Position numbers and translations under genes: made by a program
Shown: positions 40,049 through 52,016 of the stretch, piece by piece
Layout: every line of letters begins with the position of its first letter
Numbering within the stretch: the stretch's first letter is position 1
Assembly (NCBI GenBank): GCA_026874595.1
Contig: CM049318.1
Coordinates: 3,657,741 to 3,721,740 of the forward strand
From: Sipunculus nudus
Lineage: Eukaryota > Annelida > Sipuncula > Golfingiida > Sipunculidae
Direction of reading: 5' to 3'
DNA: 64,000 nt
The notes under the pieces: model-generated
Told to the model about the DNA's origin: nothing
Database searches by the model: none
The model's input: the letters and a program-made list of their open reading frames with translations, nothing else

Positions 40049-40546
40049 CAGTAAAACCTTATTGTGTCAAAGTCGAAGGGACTTGTGAATTTACTTCGAG
40101 ACAACCGGAGTTCGAGACAACCGATATTTATTATATTCAACCTTCTTCAGCCTTGATTATAATGGATAAATACTGCACATGTACAGGGCCTATATTATGA
40201 AGTTCTCATAAATGTTTTCATGAAGGAATAAAAAAAATTAATAAATAATTAATATTTATTAATGAAAAAAGGCACACAAGTACAACCAACTATAGGATAA
40301 GGTGTCTGCGAGAGAAGAAACACGTGATCATGAGTGACTAATTGGCCAAACAGGTAAACAAGGGGCCAGGTGTGTAAACCATCGCGCTTGCTGGGTAAGA
40401 TCCTTGCCGGAATTAATTATGTAACAGGTCATCACTACACAAGGAGTTGAATTTATAAGGTTTAAACTGTTTTTGCAGGGACTCCACATTCGACTTCGAC
40501 ACTGGCGGGAATTCGACTTAACCGAGTTCAACACGAGGTTTCACTG
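40049..40546. mobile_element. Pogo/Tigger-like MITE, 498 bp
   Basis: Starts CAGTAAAACCTTATTGTGTC and ends AGTTCAACACGAGGTTTCACTG. The ends are imperfect inverted repeats with further subterminal matches (GTCGAA, CGACTT, TTCGAG). TA lies on both sides (40,047-40,048 and 40,547-40,548). The first bases CAGT(A/G)(A/G)AACC match the MITE at 28.6 kb, so the two are relatives. No transposase frame. Confidence 0.78.
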
Positions 40547-40548
<2 letters not shown>

Positions 40549-40615
<67 letters not shown>

Positions 40616-40619
40616 ATAA
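40549..40619. repeat. (TA)n microsatellite
   Basis: About 70 bp of TA, directly next to the MITE. Confidence 0.94.
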
Positions 40620-42407
40620 ATTTTAGACATTAATTACACCTGAAACTTTTGTGACATTCTGCGGGTGATATCCTGTTTAATTATTGTGATGAATTATCTA
40701 ATGGACACCCCTGGTCTTGTACCAGGTGCGACATTTGGTGATAAGAAGTGACATTTCCTGAAGAAAACACCGCTCGCCCCGGCCGACCAAGATATGCGTG
40801 CTTATAATACTACTTCAATGTCACGAGAACATTCTAAACTCACACCGATACTGTGAACAACGGCTTCTACCACCATATCAATAATTATGTCTCATAAATC
40901 TTAAAAAATAATAATCGTCATCATCATCATCATTTTAATAATAATATTAACAATAATCATCATCTTTTTAAATAAAATATTAATAATAATTATTATAATG
41001 ATGATGATAATAATAATAATAATAATAAATGAATAAAGGAATAAAGTGATTATCAGAGACAGTATCTCTGTTATGTAAAAGCGTTCATGAAGAAAATATG
41101 TGTTACATCCATCGTTAGCCTTACGTCTCCAGAAAAAAAAATTTATTCAGATTAAAAATAATGATGTCGGATTTCTGGCAAACGTGCTATCGTAAAAATT
41201 AATTCATAAAATTATTTTAAAAAAAACTGGTCCTTACAAAAAAGGTATTCAAATGTATTAAAATAGCACTCATTATCATAAAATTACGTGTAGAATAATG
41301 TACATTCAAAGGTGAACATTCAGTGAATTTTCTCCCCTTATTTTAATCTTCGGTTCCCTAAAGACAGAGTAAAACGGACAGAAAAACTCATATTGTGTTG
41401 TATACTATCAATAAGCTGAGACATGGGGCCTGTTGCGTTCACAGTATACTGGACAGAAATACCATTCTTACGTAATGACGTCATAATGGCTGCCATAGTG
41501 ACAACAAGATGCCCCTGGGCTTTAGTCAACTACATGACTTAAGTCACCTTGTTGCAACACACCCTTGTAATATTTGAGACTGTATAACATCAGAGTTGGG
41601 GGCAAGATAAAACTTTGTTTTGTTTTTACAGCAAAGAAACTGATCTCAAAACACCATAACTGGAAAAAGACACAAAGTCTCATTACAACCACATCAGAAG
41701 ATGTCGTAAAACTGTATGTCAGCGACAGTAAGGACTATGCACGCATTTGATAGTACGTTTATAAACATGACTTGGGTGGCCCGATGTCGTAAACATTATC
41801 CAGACATCGGTACTATAGTCCGGAGATAAACTTACGGTTGTCGTAAAGTCTTGTTTGGCTCGTCGTCCATGCTGTCTGATGTGTTTTGGTTTTTGGTGTT
41901 TCAGCCTGTACCACCCACTATTATTATCGCCAAAGTAAAGAGACAAGCAATAGGTAGCATTCCTGTCAGCTTTACGACAACCGCAGCCTCGTAAATCTAC
42001 GAGAAACGAGTTTTCTCGTAAATTGTTCACACGTGTCCCTCTCCATTGTACCTCTGTGATGCAGACGTCAAGCGCGGCAAACAAACGATTATATACTTAA
42101 TCTCTCTGTACTACAACTGTAATAATAATTTGCACTCTACCAATCATTAAGATAAACGCTTATATAACATCACTGCTGCTTAAATGTTTAACACACTTTG
42201 GGATTCGATCAGTTTTTATGTCTCAAGAATTTGGCCAAAAACAAAGATTCTTCCGACCTCTTTGGGAGTTATTCACTTATCATACCTGTATGTCAACGCG
42301 TCTATGAGTGTTTCAAATGAAATGCGTTAGTTTTCATAAAGTTCTACGGTGGCTGCTTTAGGACACAGGTAAATTTATTTTTATGTCGATGTTATTTCTA
42401 GATCTCA
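40620..42407. other. No gene recognised
   Basis: AT-rich with ATC/ATT/AAT triplet stretches at 40,915-41,030. The minus frame 41,719-42,084 (121 codons) has fairly even composition but no family I recognise. A TCGTAAA motif recurs five times at 41,704-42,020. Confidence 0.4.
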
Positions 42408-42625
42408 TGATGTTTCAGTTTAATTTTCGAGATCTAGAGTTATTATTTCGAGATAATTATTTAGAGATATGTAGATAATTATTTGGAGATCTGGAGATAT
42501 TTTTTGGGATCTCAAGATAAATATTTCGGGATCTGGAGATAATTATTTTGAGGTCTCGAGATATTAAGGTCTCGCGATAGTTATTTGAAGAACTCGAGAT
42601 AATTATTTAGAGATCTCGAAATATT
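42408..42625. repeat. Minisatellite of GATCTCGAGAT-type palindromic units
   Basis: About ten degenerate units of roughly 20-22 bp of the form GAGATCTCGAGATAATTATT. Each has a self-complementary GATCTCGAGATC-like core and an ATAATTAT spacer, itself nearly palindromic. Confidence 0.85.
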
Positions 42626-43321
42626 ACTCTACCTATTTTTGTTAAAACTTTATTGGCGAAAAGCAAAACTAATGTAGACTAGGTGTTTAAGGCGTACAAC
42701 TACCTCCAAGGAAACCCTCATCCGGTTTCAAAGTTTTTTACTATAGTGTCGCGCTTCAGTAACACATATTCACCTGGTCAGTTCCAGAACAAATGCTGTC
42801 ACTTATACCTATGAATGGTGCAGCCTTTACCAGGGGACAACAGCATCTCCACGTGGTATTTAACTCTTTGAATTAGAAATAATTTATTGACCCAGATTTC
42901 TGAGAAAAAAAAATATGGACTCTAAAAGATTTAATAAAAATCTGTTCATATCGTTTTGCGTAAATTTGATTTTAGACAAGACAAACAAACCAACGAACCA
43001 TGGGAAAATAAAATACCTTGCTAGTGGAGGTATAATAAGACCAAAAATAAAGAGGGTGATAGAAAAACAGAATTAATTAATTCATTTAAATCATAAAAAA
43101 TTTAGGTGAGTTGACTATATATATTCTATGACTACAGTCATTGTCCGCCCGTGGTCTGTCCGTTTGTTAATAATTCACAAACTTTTAGACCCTGAAACGT
43201 GTAACTTTAAATCAAATAAAGAAAGATCTCAATGTTTAGCACGGTAATATGTCCTTTTGCTTTATAAAGACTTATAATTGTTTACCATAGTATTATTTCA
43301 GTATGTACATGTTGAAACAAA

Positions 43322-45191
43322 GGGGACCTGTGGGTCACGGCGCTCAGCTGAAATTGATTCTGAGAATATTTGTTTAAAATCGTAGTGGTTGTGACGACTG
43401 TGCACTTTTATAAACTACATGATCACATACATGTAACTGTTAAAGTTTCAATATTTCTACTAAGTTACTGAAATATGAAACCCTGTAAATTATTGGATAA
43501 TGGACATGAGCTAAAACATTAAAATACACATTTAATAATATATTCACTGAAATTAAATGCTGTAAATGTTAAAATTTCAATTTTCAAATGAGAATAAACT
43601 AAATAAATTTGATAATCAAGTTATAAGAAGCCAATTATAGGCATACATTGCATCTGCACTGTGAAACTTGAGCCCTGAATCTATTTAATGATGCAAAAAG
43701 GGACAAAATTAGTAATGGGCCAAAGTGTTATATGGAGCTATAAATTTCAACACCCCCCCCCCCCCCCCCCAAATGTGTAAATGTAATAGTTCTAAACAGT
43801 TAAATATATGGAAACGTGAGCTAAAAAAATTAAATCTCATGAAAGTTTGCCCAATATTTATGATGAATTGAGTGTACAAGTGTAATTCATAGCGAGGTAA
43901 AGCCAACTTTAAAAGATAAATATAAAATACTACAAATTATTTACACCTTTGTATACATATATATTCAAACCTGTCAATAAGCACTCTTTTTAGATCCGAA
44001 TATTTAATCATATTTAAATATTTTAAAAAATTACAACATAAATTTGCAATATGTACAACTTGGGATTCATGCAAATCCTGTAAATTTTGTTTTAAAAAAT
44101 CCCATTTTTTCAACAGTCTGAACAAAAACTAAATTGTACATTGTAGTTATAAGATTAATCTTGTTTATTCGACCTGTTAATTGTAACATAAACAGCCACA
44201 CCACCTATGGCATATGCTATGCCTGATGTAAACAGAAGTTAATTTTATTGCATAATCTTCTATAAGCTTGGATAAAAGCTACAATTTTTATCAATTCCTT
44301 TCAAATTTAAGACATTAAAATCTTAAGTCAATATATGTGCATCCTGTGAAATTAAATCAACAGTGCTTACAGGCAAAATTGTGCAACTGGGGGAACCTGG
44401 CTTAGCTGGGCAAAGCGAGCCAGGAAGCAAGTGCCTTTGGTAATAGGTTGTACTTGGCTGGCCTGATGTTAACAATACTTGATATGGTGGTTGATAACTT
44501 GAATGAAAGCTTCAGTTCTTGACCAATGGCTTGCAAATAAAAGATTAAATTCGTATGTTTTCAAGCTGTGAAAATAAATCTGAATATATATGTACGAACT
44601 CAAAGTTGGGCAAAATTTAAGGAAATTATTTTACATTTATGCTAAAAAACTTTAAAATTTAAAACATTTTGATACGAGTTTTGGTATACATTTTAAAACT
44701 AAGTTAAATATAGTTATATGCTTGACATAAGCTCTCTAGCTTGAAAAATTAACAATTTAAATGAGTAAATATATTTCCTGATTTTTGTGAAAGTGCATCA
44801 TGTTTGGGCCTATAACTTCACAGATTTATGCAATATTGACCTAATTTCTGGTATGTACCTAGATAATTTATGCAGAAATGTTTTTTTATTAAATATGAAT
44901 AAATTAACACGAGTGGTGTTCATAGTGGGCAGTTTTGAAGTGTAACAATAGGGTTTTTTTCCTGAAAACAGAGATTTTTCCTTAATTTCTTAAATGAACG
45001 AAGTCGAAAAGTGACTTGGTTTCAGGTTTGATTGGAGAACTTAGGGACATCGAATTTTGGATTTGTAGGTCTAAATGTTTCAAAACATGCCCTGTTAACC
45101 AACGGTCGGACAGACGGCACGACAGACGGGCGGACAAAGGACAAAGAACCATCGCTAAAGCTCAGATGACTTATAGTCAGCTGAGCTAAAA
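43322..45191 (+). mobile_element. Candidate full-length molluscan repeat element, 1.87 kb
   Basis: The left end GGGACCTGTGGGTCACGGCG, CTCAGCTG (43,323-43,350) matches the openings at 12,991 and 14,232. The right end carries the GGTCGGACAGACGG / GGACAAAGAACCATCGCT module and closes with GCTCAGATGACTTATAGTCA and GCTGAGCTAAAA (45,160-45,191), as in the copies at 16.6 and 17.3 kb. The right end folds into a hairpin (GCTCAGaTGACT / AGTCAgCTGAGC). The interior is AT-rich with no ORF of note. Both ends share GCTCAGCTG in inverse orientation. Class uncertain. Confidence 0.55.
43753..43770. repeat. Poly-C run
   Basis: 18 consecutive C. Confidence 0.95.
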
Positions 45192-46141
45192 CTGAATATA
45201 ATTTTCATAAACCAGAACATGCAGCAGACTGAAGGTTCCTAATGACGATCACAAGAAATATGTTACAACAAAATACGGAGAGTCTATCAAGATTATTCCA
45301 GGAAAGTGAAAATAAAAACATGTATTTGCAATTTAAAGTATCCCTTTTGTTGGCTTAACCAAGACAATTTTGTTCCTTATTTCACTGACTAACCGCGGCA
45401 ATATAACTTATTTAAATAAAGTTAACTTAAAATCTTGTCACAAAAATATAGATATTTTATTGATTTTTCGACCGTGTGGCGATAGTCGATAATACTATTT
45501 CGATGCATGACTCTGTTATCGATTAATCGATCATCGAACAGATATTCACATTCCTCTAGATAACCGATCCCCGTTCTGTGTGAAGATTGCCGCGTGTTTA
45601 CGGTAACATGTGCCGAAAAGGATTTTAGTGCCATCCTGAGATTAAAGTGCAAATTTTAATCAAAATTATTTAGAGGCAATCTTTCCCCATTGTTAGCTCG
45701 ATCATATATGTAACTGTCTGAGACTTTCTTGTGTAACATGAACACAAGATGGCGCTGAATCTCCAATATGATACTGCGGATGACCACGTGGTACACCATA
45801 GACAGTATAAATGGATGACTGTTATATATACACTATGTCTCCCAGGACTTTGCTTCTTTTTAACTTTAATCATTGATTATGATTTACACTGTGAAGAGTG
45901 GGTCGTATGACTACGAAATTTGGCTGGACATTCTGGCCAAAACACGACAAAATAATGAGAAAGTTTGGGGAGGCAGGGCGGATTGTGGACCAGAGGGAGC
46001 ATAACACCCTGGTCCCGGTAAACGGGTGTGCATTGTATTGGCGTAGCCAGAATTTACGGAAGGGGGGGGCTCGAGCGGGGCTGAGGGGTATTCAGCATAT
46101 CCGCAGGCCAAGGGTGCACACACACACACACACACACACAC

Positions 46142-46188
<47 letters not shown>

Positions 46189-48122
46189 CTTATAATATAG
46201 AATCAGCCTACTTCAATAACCTTGCATCATTTTAAGACTTAAAACAAGGGGAAAATCTACGTTCATGCTTTTATTTTCTTAGTTGATATTACTGTCTGGA
46301 ATGTTTGCCCTCAGTATCACATGCAAAGTCGGATGGAGGGGGGGGGGGGGGCATGGAATAAAATGGTGTGAGGCGCAAAATTCGGCACTTTTTTCCTATA
46401 TATTAATCGTGATTTTTTTCTATTTTTAGGTTCTACATTTAAAAAGGGGGAGGCGTTCACCCCCTGATCACCCCCCCCCCCCTTATTCGCCCATAAAGGG
46501 GAGGCAGGGAGTAGTGGGTGGGTTGTCCGAGCTTTGGTCCTTTCAATAATTGGTGTATGGAGAGACGTGGTTGGGGGTTCTGACACAGATACAATGGACG
46601 TATTTCAATAAGAATAAGCTGCAGGGTATTTGTCTACAATATTTTTAACAGTATATATTTTCAAATATACCCTCCCTGTTGATTCCGAACTTCCAGGGTA
46701 TATTTCAATACCCTTTTAGAACTGTAAATGCTGGTAAATTACACGTCCTACGGCCAATGAGCCTTGAGAGCTTGACTATAATTATGTTACAGATCATGGT
46801 TGTGTGTAGGTATTTGTCAATTTATATACTCGTTCAGTGTAATAGTAATTGCAAAATAAATTTGATGCTCTGTCGTATTTTCATTGATAAAATAAAAAAA
46901 AAAGTAATTATGGTGAAATTAATTATATGACAAAGCGTATATAATCATCACAGGAATATATAACAGTATGTTTGCAACTCGTATACCATAGAATATTATA
47001 TATGAGTGATAATTAATATTCAGTTATTTTATAATGGGCATAAAAGTGGTATTTCAATCAATCACTAGAAAAAAAAACTAATTTTAGAACCGCACAAATC
47101 CAGAATTTCAACTGCACATTTTTCATTCACAAGTGCAAAGATATGGGTCAATTGCACTTTAAAATATACCCAGCAAAGTTTGAACTTTCAGAGTTAAAGT
47201 AAACTAAGTTTCTATCGGAGGAAGGAAGGAGGTTCCATTAAAGGCATGGTGATTTAACAAATCTACACTATACAGGTAGGCCCACATGGACGGAGCCTGT
47301 CAGATATTAAGCAATATTTTCAGACATAGGCTGCATGAAATCTGTCCACAAAAGGAGAATAAAGAGCTAATTCTACACCGCAATGTAATATTATACATGC
47401 TTTATGTACAATTAACAAGGCAGGACTGCAACATTAAGAAAACTCGACCTCATTTACAGCCTATATCTAATCCTGTATGACTTACCGTGAGTTGTAGGGG
47501 AATCACGATTGATTGACAGTCCTAACAAACCAAGCCCTTCAGCATATGTGGCCCACATGTGGATAATCTGTTACATTCCAGCGGTGTCCGTCTCTGGTTG
47601 TCGTAAACGGAAAACCAAAGGTGTGTCAGACATAAATGTATGATATAAACTGTGCGCACGCCCTCGGTATAGACAAATCCCAAGTATATCTCACGCCTTG
47701 CTTTAAATCCCAGGTTATACTCCGTCTATAGAAACACAGAGTGCCCACGGGGAGAACACGGGACCGAACAAAGCTGAGTTGTATGAGAACCAACTATGTT
47801 TCTATAGTGGAGTGGGTAACTGTCCCGATATACGAACTACAGTACATTCATGGTATGTTTTATGAGCAAATAAACTTTGTCTAGTGAAGCGACAACTTGA
47901 CGGCGGTTCTTAAACATACGTATAGTTCTGGGGTGTCGCGGCCGAAGTCTATGCCCACAAATATATTGACATGGATTTTTCAGCTTATGTGCGATTTAGC
48001 TGTGATGTTGGGGCCTACCTGTTGGTCATTAGCTAAAAATAATATTGAGGACCTGATGTCAAATGTCCCTTAGGCATATACTATGTCATCCGCAGCAAGT
48101 TGTTATTATTTTAAAGAAAAGT

Positions 48123-48124
<2 letters not shown>
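45192..48124. other. No gene recognised
   Basis: Includes G/C homopolymer runs near 46,338-46,350 and 46,469-46,482, and a GGCGTAGCCAGAATTTACGG motif at about 46,040 that resembles one end of a dispersed repeat, but no matching end was found. Frames such as 45,898-46,200 and 46,317-46,586 are over repeats or unrecognised. Confidence 0.4.
46117..46189. repeat. (CA)n-(TA)n microsatellite
   Basis: CA 46,117-46,172 with one CCCT interruption, then TA to 46,189. Confidence 0.94.

Positions 48125-48197
<73 letters not shown>
48125..48197. repeat. (TA)n microsatellite
   Basis: Pure TA, about 72 bp. Confidence 0.95.
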
Positions 48198-48199
<2 letters not shown>

Positions 48200-49639
48200 G
48201 CGGTTTTTGCTTAAGTCCTCAACAAATTGTATTAGGTATTTTGCAATGGGCGCAGTTTTTCACTTATATAATATATTTATCCCTGCAAAAAGTGCATTAG
48301 ATGCTAACGTACTCGCTCGTGCGTGTGCGCAAATACAAATATATTGCTTTTTCTTATTTAGTCAATTCTGATGAGGCCAGATCATATTACCGATGAAAAA
48401 TTACTAAAATTCGATCGGAAAAAAGACCAAAGAGTCAACTCTATACAGCTTAGTTCGGCATACACAGTGCGAAGATTATTCTGAAACTTGAAACTGACAC
48501 TACTCATGTGCAAGGCATTGCAAATCTCACACTTATTAGGCAACAAAACAATAATTTCCCTTGAAGCATAGTAATAGATAAGTGAAAACATGAAAAAAGC
48601 CTCTTTGCATTGTATTCCATGTGATAAAAGTTATGCATTATAATGGGTGATAATTGCAGGAACATGTACAGAGGTCATGCGAAATTCAAAATATTATAGA
48701 TCGTGTTTAAAAAATAATACATTATGAACATGCAGATTATAAAATTATATTAAATCACATGCATTTAAGAACAATAAATAAAAGTTAATCCGCATGGGAA
48801 TTAATGAATAACTATAAATCTAACCTGTATTTGTCGAAAACCTAAGTTTCTAAGACCGATGTACGTTTTATATCCTTTCATGCATATATTCTTTTAACTA
48901 AATTATAATTGATTAACAAGTAAATTTGTAAGGATTCATCCATTATAATATATTGCTTCTAGGAAAACTTCATATTAGCTTAACGGCTAATTTGTAATCC
49001 TCGGTAATTTTATTATATGTTTAAACTAACAATTCAAAATGAACGTTTAACATTGAAACATCATGTTGGCGTCAATATCATGATACTGGACGTTAATCTG
49101 ACACAACGCCAGCATTTTAATTATACAAAGTTATGGCTCCAGTGCTAATTGTTATTCATACATTTAAATTTATATCCTCAGTCAACACAGCAAAGACAAC
49201 CACTTAAAGGTGATTCTGTCTCTTCCATTCAAACAAATGAATGATTTCTTTGACCCTGACGTTTATTAAGTCCGCTACTTACTGAGAATAATGTCTTGTA
49301 CGGATCCAGTCTCGGGGTTATATGTTTAGTTTTATGAGTTTCGGTAAACAAAAGAATATACGCGAGGGGGGAAGAATCGGTATGTTTTGGGCGCTTAAGG
49401 ACGTATTAAACGCGGCAATAAGGCATGAAACACGGCTTTTGTCAAAGGAATGTTACACACTCCCCGACTTGAGTGCTCCTTTATTGAAGTCGGCTAAATG
49501 GTGCTATGGCGCGGTAACGTATACAGAGCTTTATGTATATACAGACGCTGCTATAAGTTTATTTGAACAGTGAGTGTGTAGACGACTATCACCGACAATA
49601 AAGGTGATTTACATTCAGTATACCTCAAAGAAAGTAAAG

Positions 49640-49640
<1 letters not shown>

Positions 49641-49720
<80 letters not shown>
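49641..49720. repeat. (AT)n microsatellite
   Basis: Pure AT, about 80 bp. Confidence 0.95.
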
Positions 49721-49722
<2 letters not shown>

Positions 49723-50253
49723 TCTGTCCATTTTGGAGATTAATTTGCTGTACGTTCAGAAAATGGATGTTGCTAACTTACTATATTAAATGAATTATGA
49801 GGACATCAAAGCGTCCATTCTGCTGAAATTATTTATATTTCCGAATGGACGAGCGGCAAAGTTAATTGCTCAGGTGTTTTCAAAACTTCGCGCTAAAAGT
49901 GTCTTTAAACTAAGTTGTGTATATGCACTTACAGTTACAAAGGCATCGTACCGAGAATTATGTTTGAATAAATTACATTGATAGTGTTATACACTTATCA
50001 TCATTTTTTATGTACACTTTGTATAGTTATCCGTGTATAAAAACTGTACGCAATGTGCACTGGTATTTATAACGCCTCGCAAAATAACAGTGGTCTTTTA
50101 TAGGGTTTGGGCACAGGGATCAAAATTCGTATCTTATCCTATAAGAGCGGTGAGACTTTCCATGGTAGGCCCCACCAAGGGTGAGCGCCCCGCAGGCTTG
50201 CTCAGGAAAAAGAACTCACGTATATGACTGGATTCTTATGATGTTTTTATGGT

Positions 50254-50256
<3 letters not shown>

Positions 50257-50289
<33 letters not shown>
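50257..50289. repeat. (TA)n microsatellite
   Basis: About 33 bp of TA. Confidence 0.93.
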
Positions 50290-50294
<5 letters not shown>

Positions 50295-51375
50295 TGCACA
50301 TATAACACTCCCGCCCCTGAATATATAACAAGATGATCTTTCGCGGCAAGGAATATAAAAGTCCTAAAAAGCGTTTTATATTCATATATCTAAAATCTAA
50401 TATTTACCTCGTCCTTTTGGTTTCATATTTTCTCTTTAAACTTCTTTTTGTATTGCATGGGGAATATAAGGACGCTTAAAATTTAATGCATTATTCTTTT
50501 CTTGGATAATGTGGATATATATTTTCATATTAATGATTACAGTTAATCGCGGTCTTCACAGAAACTGATTTTCCAAAGATAAATACATGCATGTGCAAAT
50601 CCGAGCGCCCTCAAGCGACAGTCAGTAGAAGCAGCAGATGGACTATCTATTATTATAGCACCTCACTGCCTTAACAAGTATACAAATCAATCTTTCATAT
50701 ATGAGTATAAATGTTTCTCCCCAGTTCAGACGTGACATATCTATCCCTATATACGGAAACAAATATTCATTCTTAGCATTTCAGATATATGTGCGATGAA
50801 AGCTCAAAATTGAGCTTTAATTTTTACCGGTCTTTTTTTACATTTTTCTGATACTATATTCGAAGATGCCAGTCCATGTTGAACTTTGAACTTTGGTATT
50901 CTCATCAGTCACTATGCAGTCTTTATTTCTTGTTGCCAGACTGTCTGGTCAGCGGTTACTGACACTCTGACAGTTTCGGTATAAGGATTATTTGTACCGG
51001 AGAGTCTATACACCTCTTAAGTGGCACTTATACGATTCTCTGCATGAGGTGAGCGATTATTAGGATAATCCTTTAATCCGGTATAAATCTACGTATTCAC
51101 TTTAGAAAGCTACATCGCTACTATATCCTGACCGTACGACCTTTGAGGGAATTACATGTTCAATCTGTGTAAGTAGCTTATCATGGTACGCGCTCAGTGG
51201 TTGTGTGTATTAGGATTGAAAGGATACTGAGTACAATACAACACCGGCATGGGCATTGATTATGTGTACAACAATCCCAGTGAGCCGTGTGATGGTCGGT
51301 GAAGGGACTCCAACCGTGAAAGCAAGGCCAGTCACAGTCTGGCTTAAACAGGGCGGACGATGTGCCAATATATAC

Positions 51376-52016
51376 AGGAAGATGTGCCTCTCCTCGGTCA
51401 GTTTTAGGGACCAGGATGTGCCTCTCCTCAGTCAGTGTTAGGGCCCATGGCGTGCCTCTCCTCAGTCAGTGTTAGGGCCCATGGCGTGCCTCTCCTCAGT
51501 CAGTGTTAGGGCCCATGGCGTGCCTCTCCTCAGTCAGTTTTAGGGACCATGGCGTGCCTCTCCTCAGTCAGTTTTACTGCCCAGGATGTGCTTCTCCTCA
51601 GTCAGTTTTACTGCCCAGGATGTGCCTCTCCTCAGTCAGTTTTACTGCCCAGGATGGGCCTCTCCTCAGTCAGTTTTACTGCCCAGGATGTGCCTCTCCT
51701 CAGTCAGTTTTACTGCCCAGGATGTGCCTCTCTTCAGTCAGTTTTACTGCCCAGGATGGGCCAACTCCTCAGTCAGTTTTAGGTCTAATCACGTGCCTCT
51801 CCTCTGTGAAATTTAGGTCTGATGATGTGCCTCTCCTTAGTCAGATTCAGGTCTAATCACGTGCCTCTCCTCAGTCAGTTTTAGGTCTGATTATGTGCCT
51901 CTCCTCGGTCAGTTTTAGGTCTGATTATGTGCCTCTCCTCAGTCAGTTTTAGTTTTAATCACGTTCCTTTGCGCAGTCAGCTTTAGGTCTGATGATGTGC
52001 CTCTCCTCAGTCAGTT
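51376..52016. repeat. 34-bp minisatellite, about 19 units
   Basis: Unit GATGTGCCTCTCCTCAGTCA followed by GTTTTACTGCCCAG or a variant. Early units carry TGTTAGGGCCCATG, middle units TTTTACTGCCCAG, and late units TTTTAGGTCTGAT or ...CTAATCAC. 34 is not a multiple of three, so the reading frame rotates and all three plus frames stay open over much of the array, giving LLSQF/SSVSF/PQSVL peptides that are not evidence of a gene. One decayed unit recurs at about 56,557-56,595. Confidence 0.93.

Larger units (their letters stand above)
48198..51373. other. No gene recognised, apart from microsatellites
   Basis: The frame 49,322-49,573 (83 codons, plus) has ordinary amino-acid composition but no recognisable family. 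Nothing else stands out besides the two TA tracts listed. Confidence 0.45.

Noticed and set aside
41719-42084. 121-codon frame on the minus strand with even composition
   Set aside because: I recognise no family and see no splice or promoter context that would support an exon. It could be an exon of an unknown gene, but the sequence alone does not show it.
46030-46500. GGCGTAGCCAGAATTTACGG and G/C runs as a MITE
   Set aside because: One plausible end only; no inverted partner or target duplication could be found.
51503-51856. 117-codon frame that looks like a repeat protein
   Set aside because: Produced by the 34-bp minisatellite, which is open in all three plus frames.
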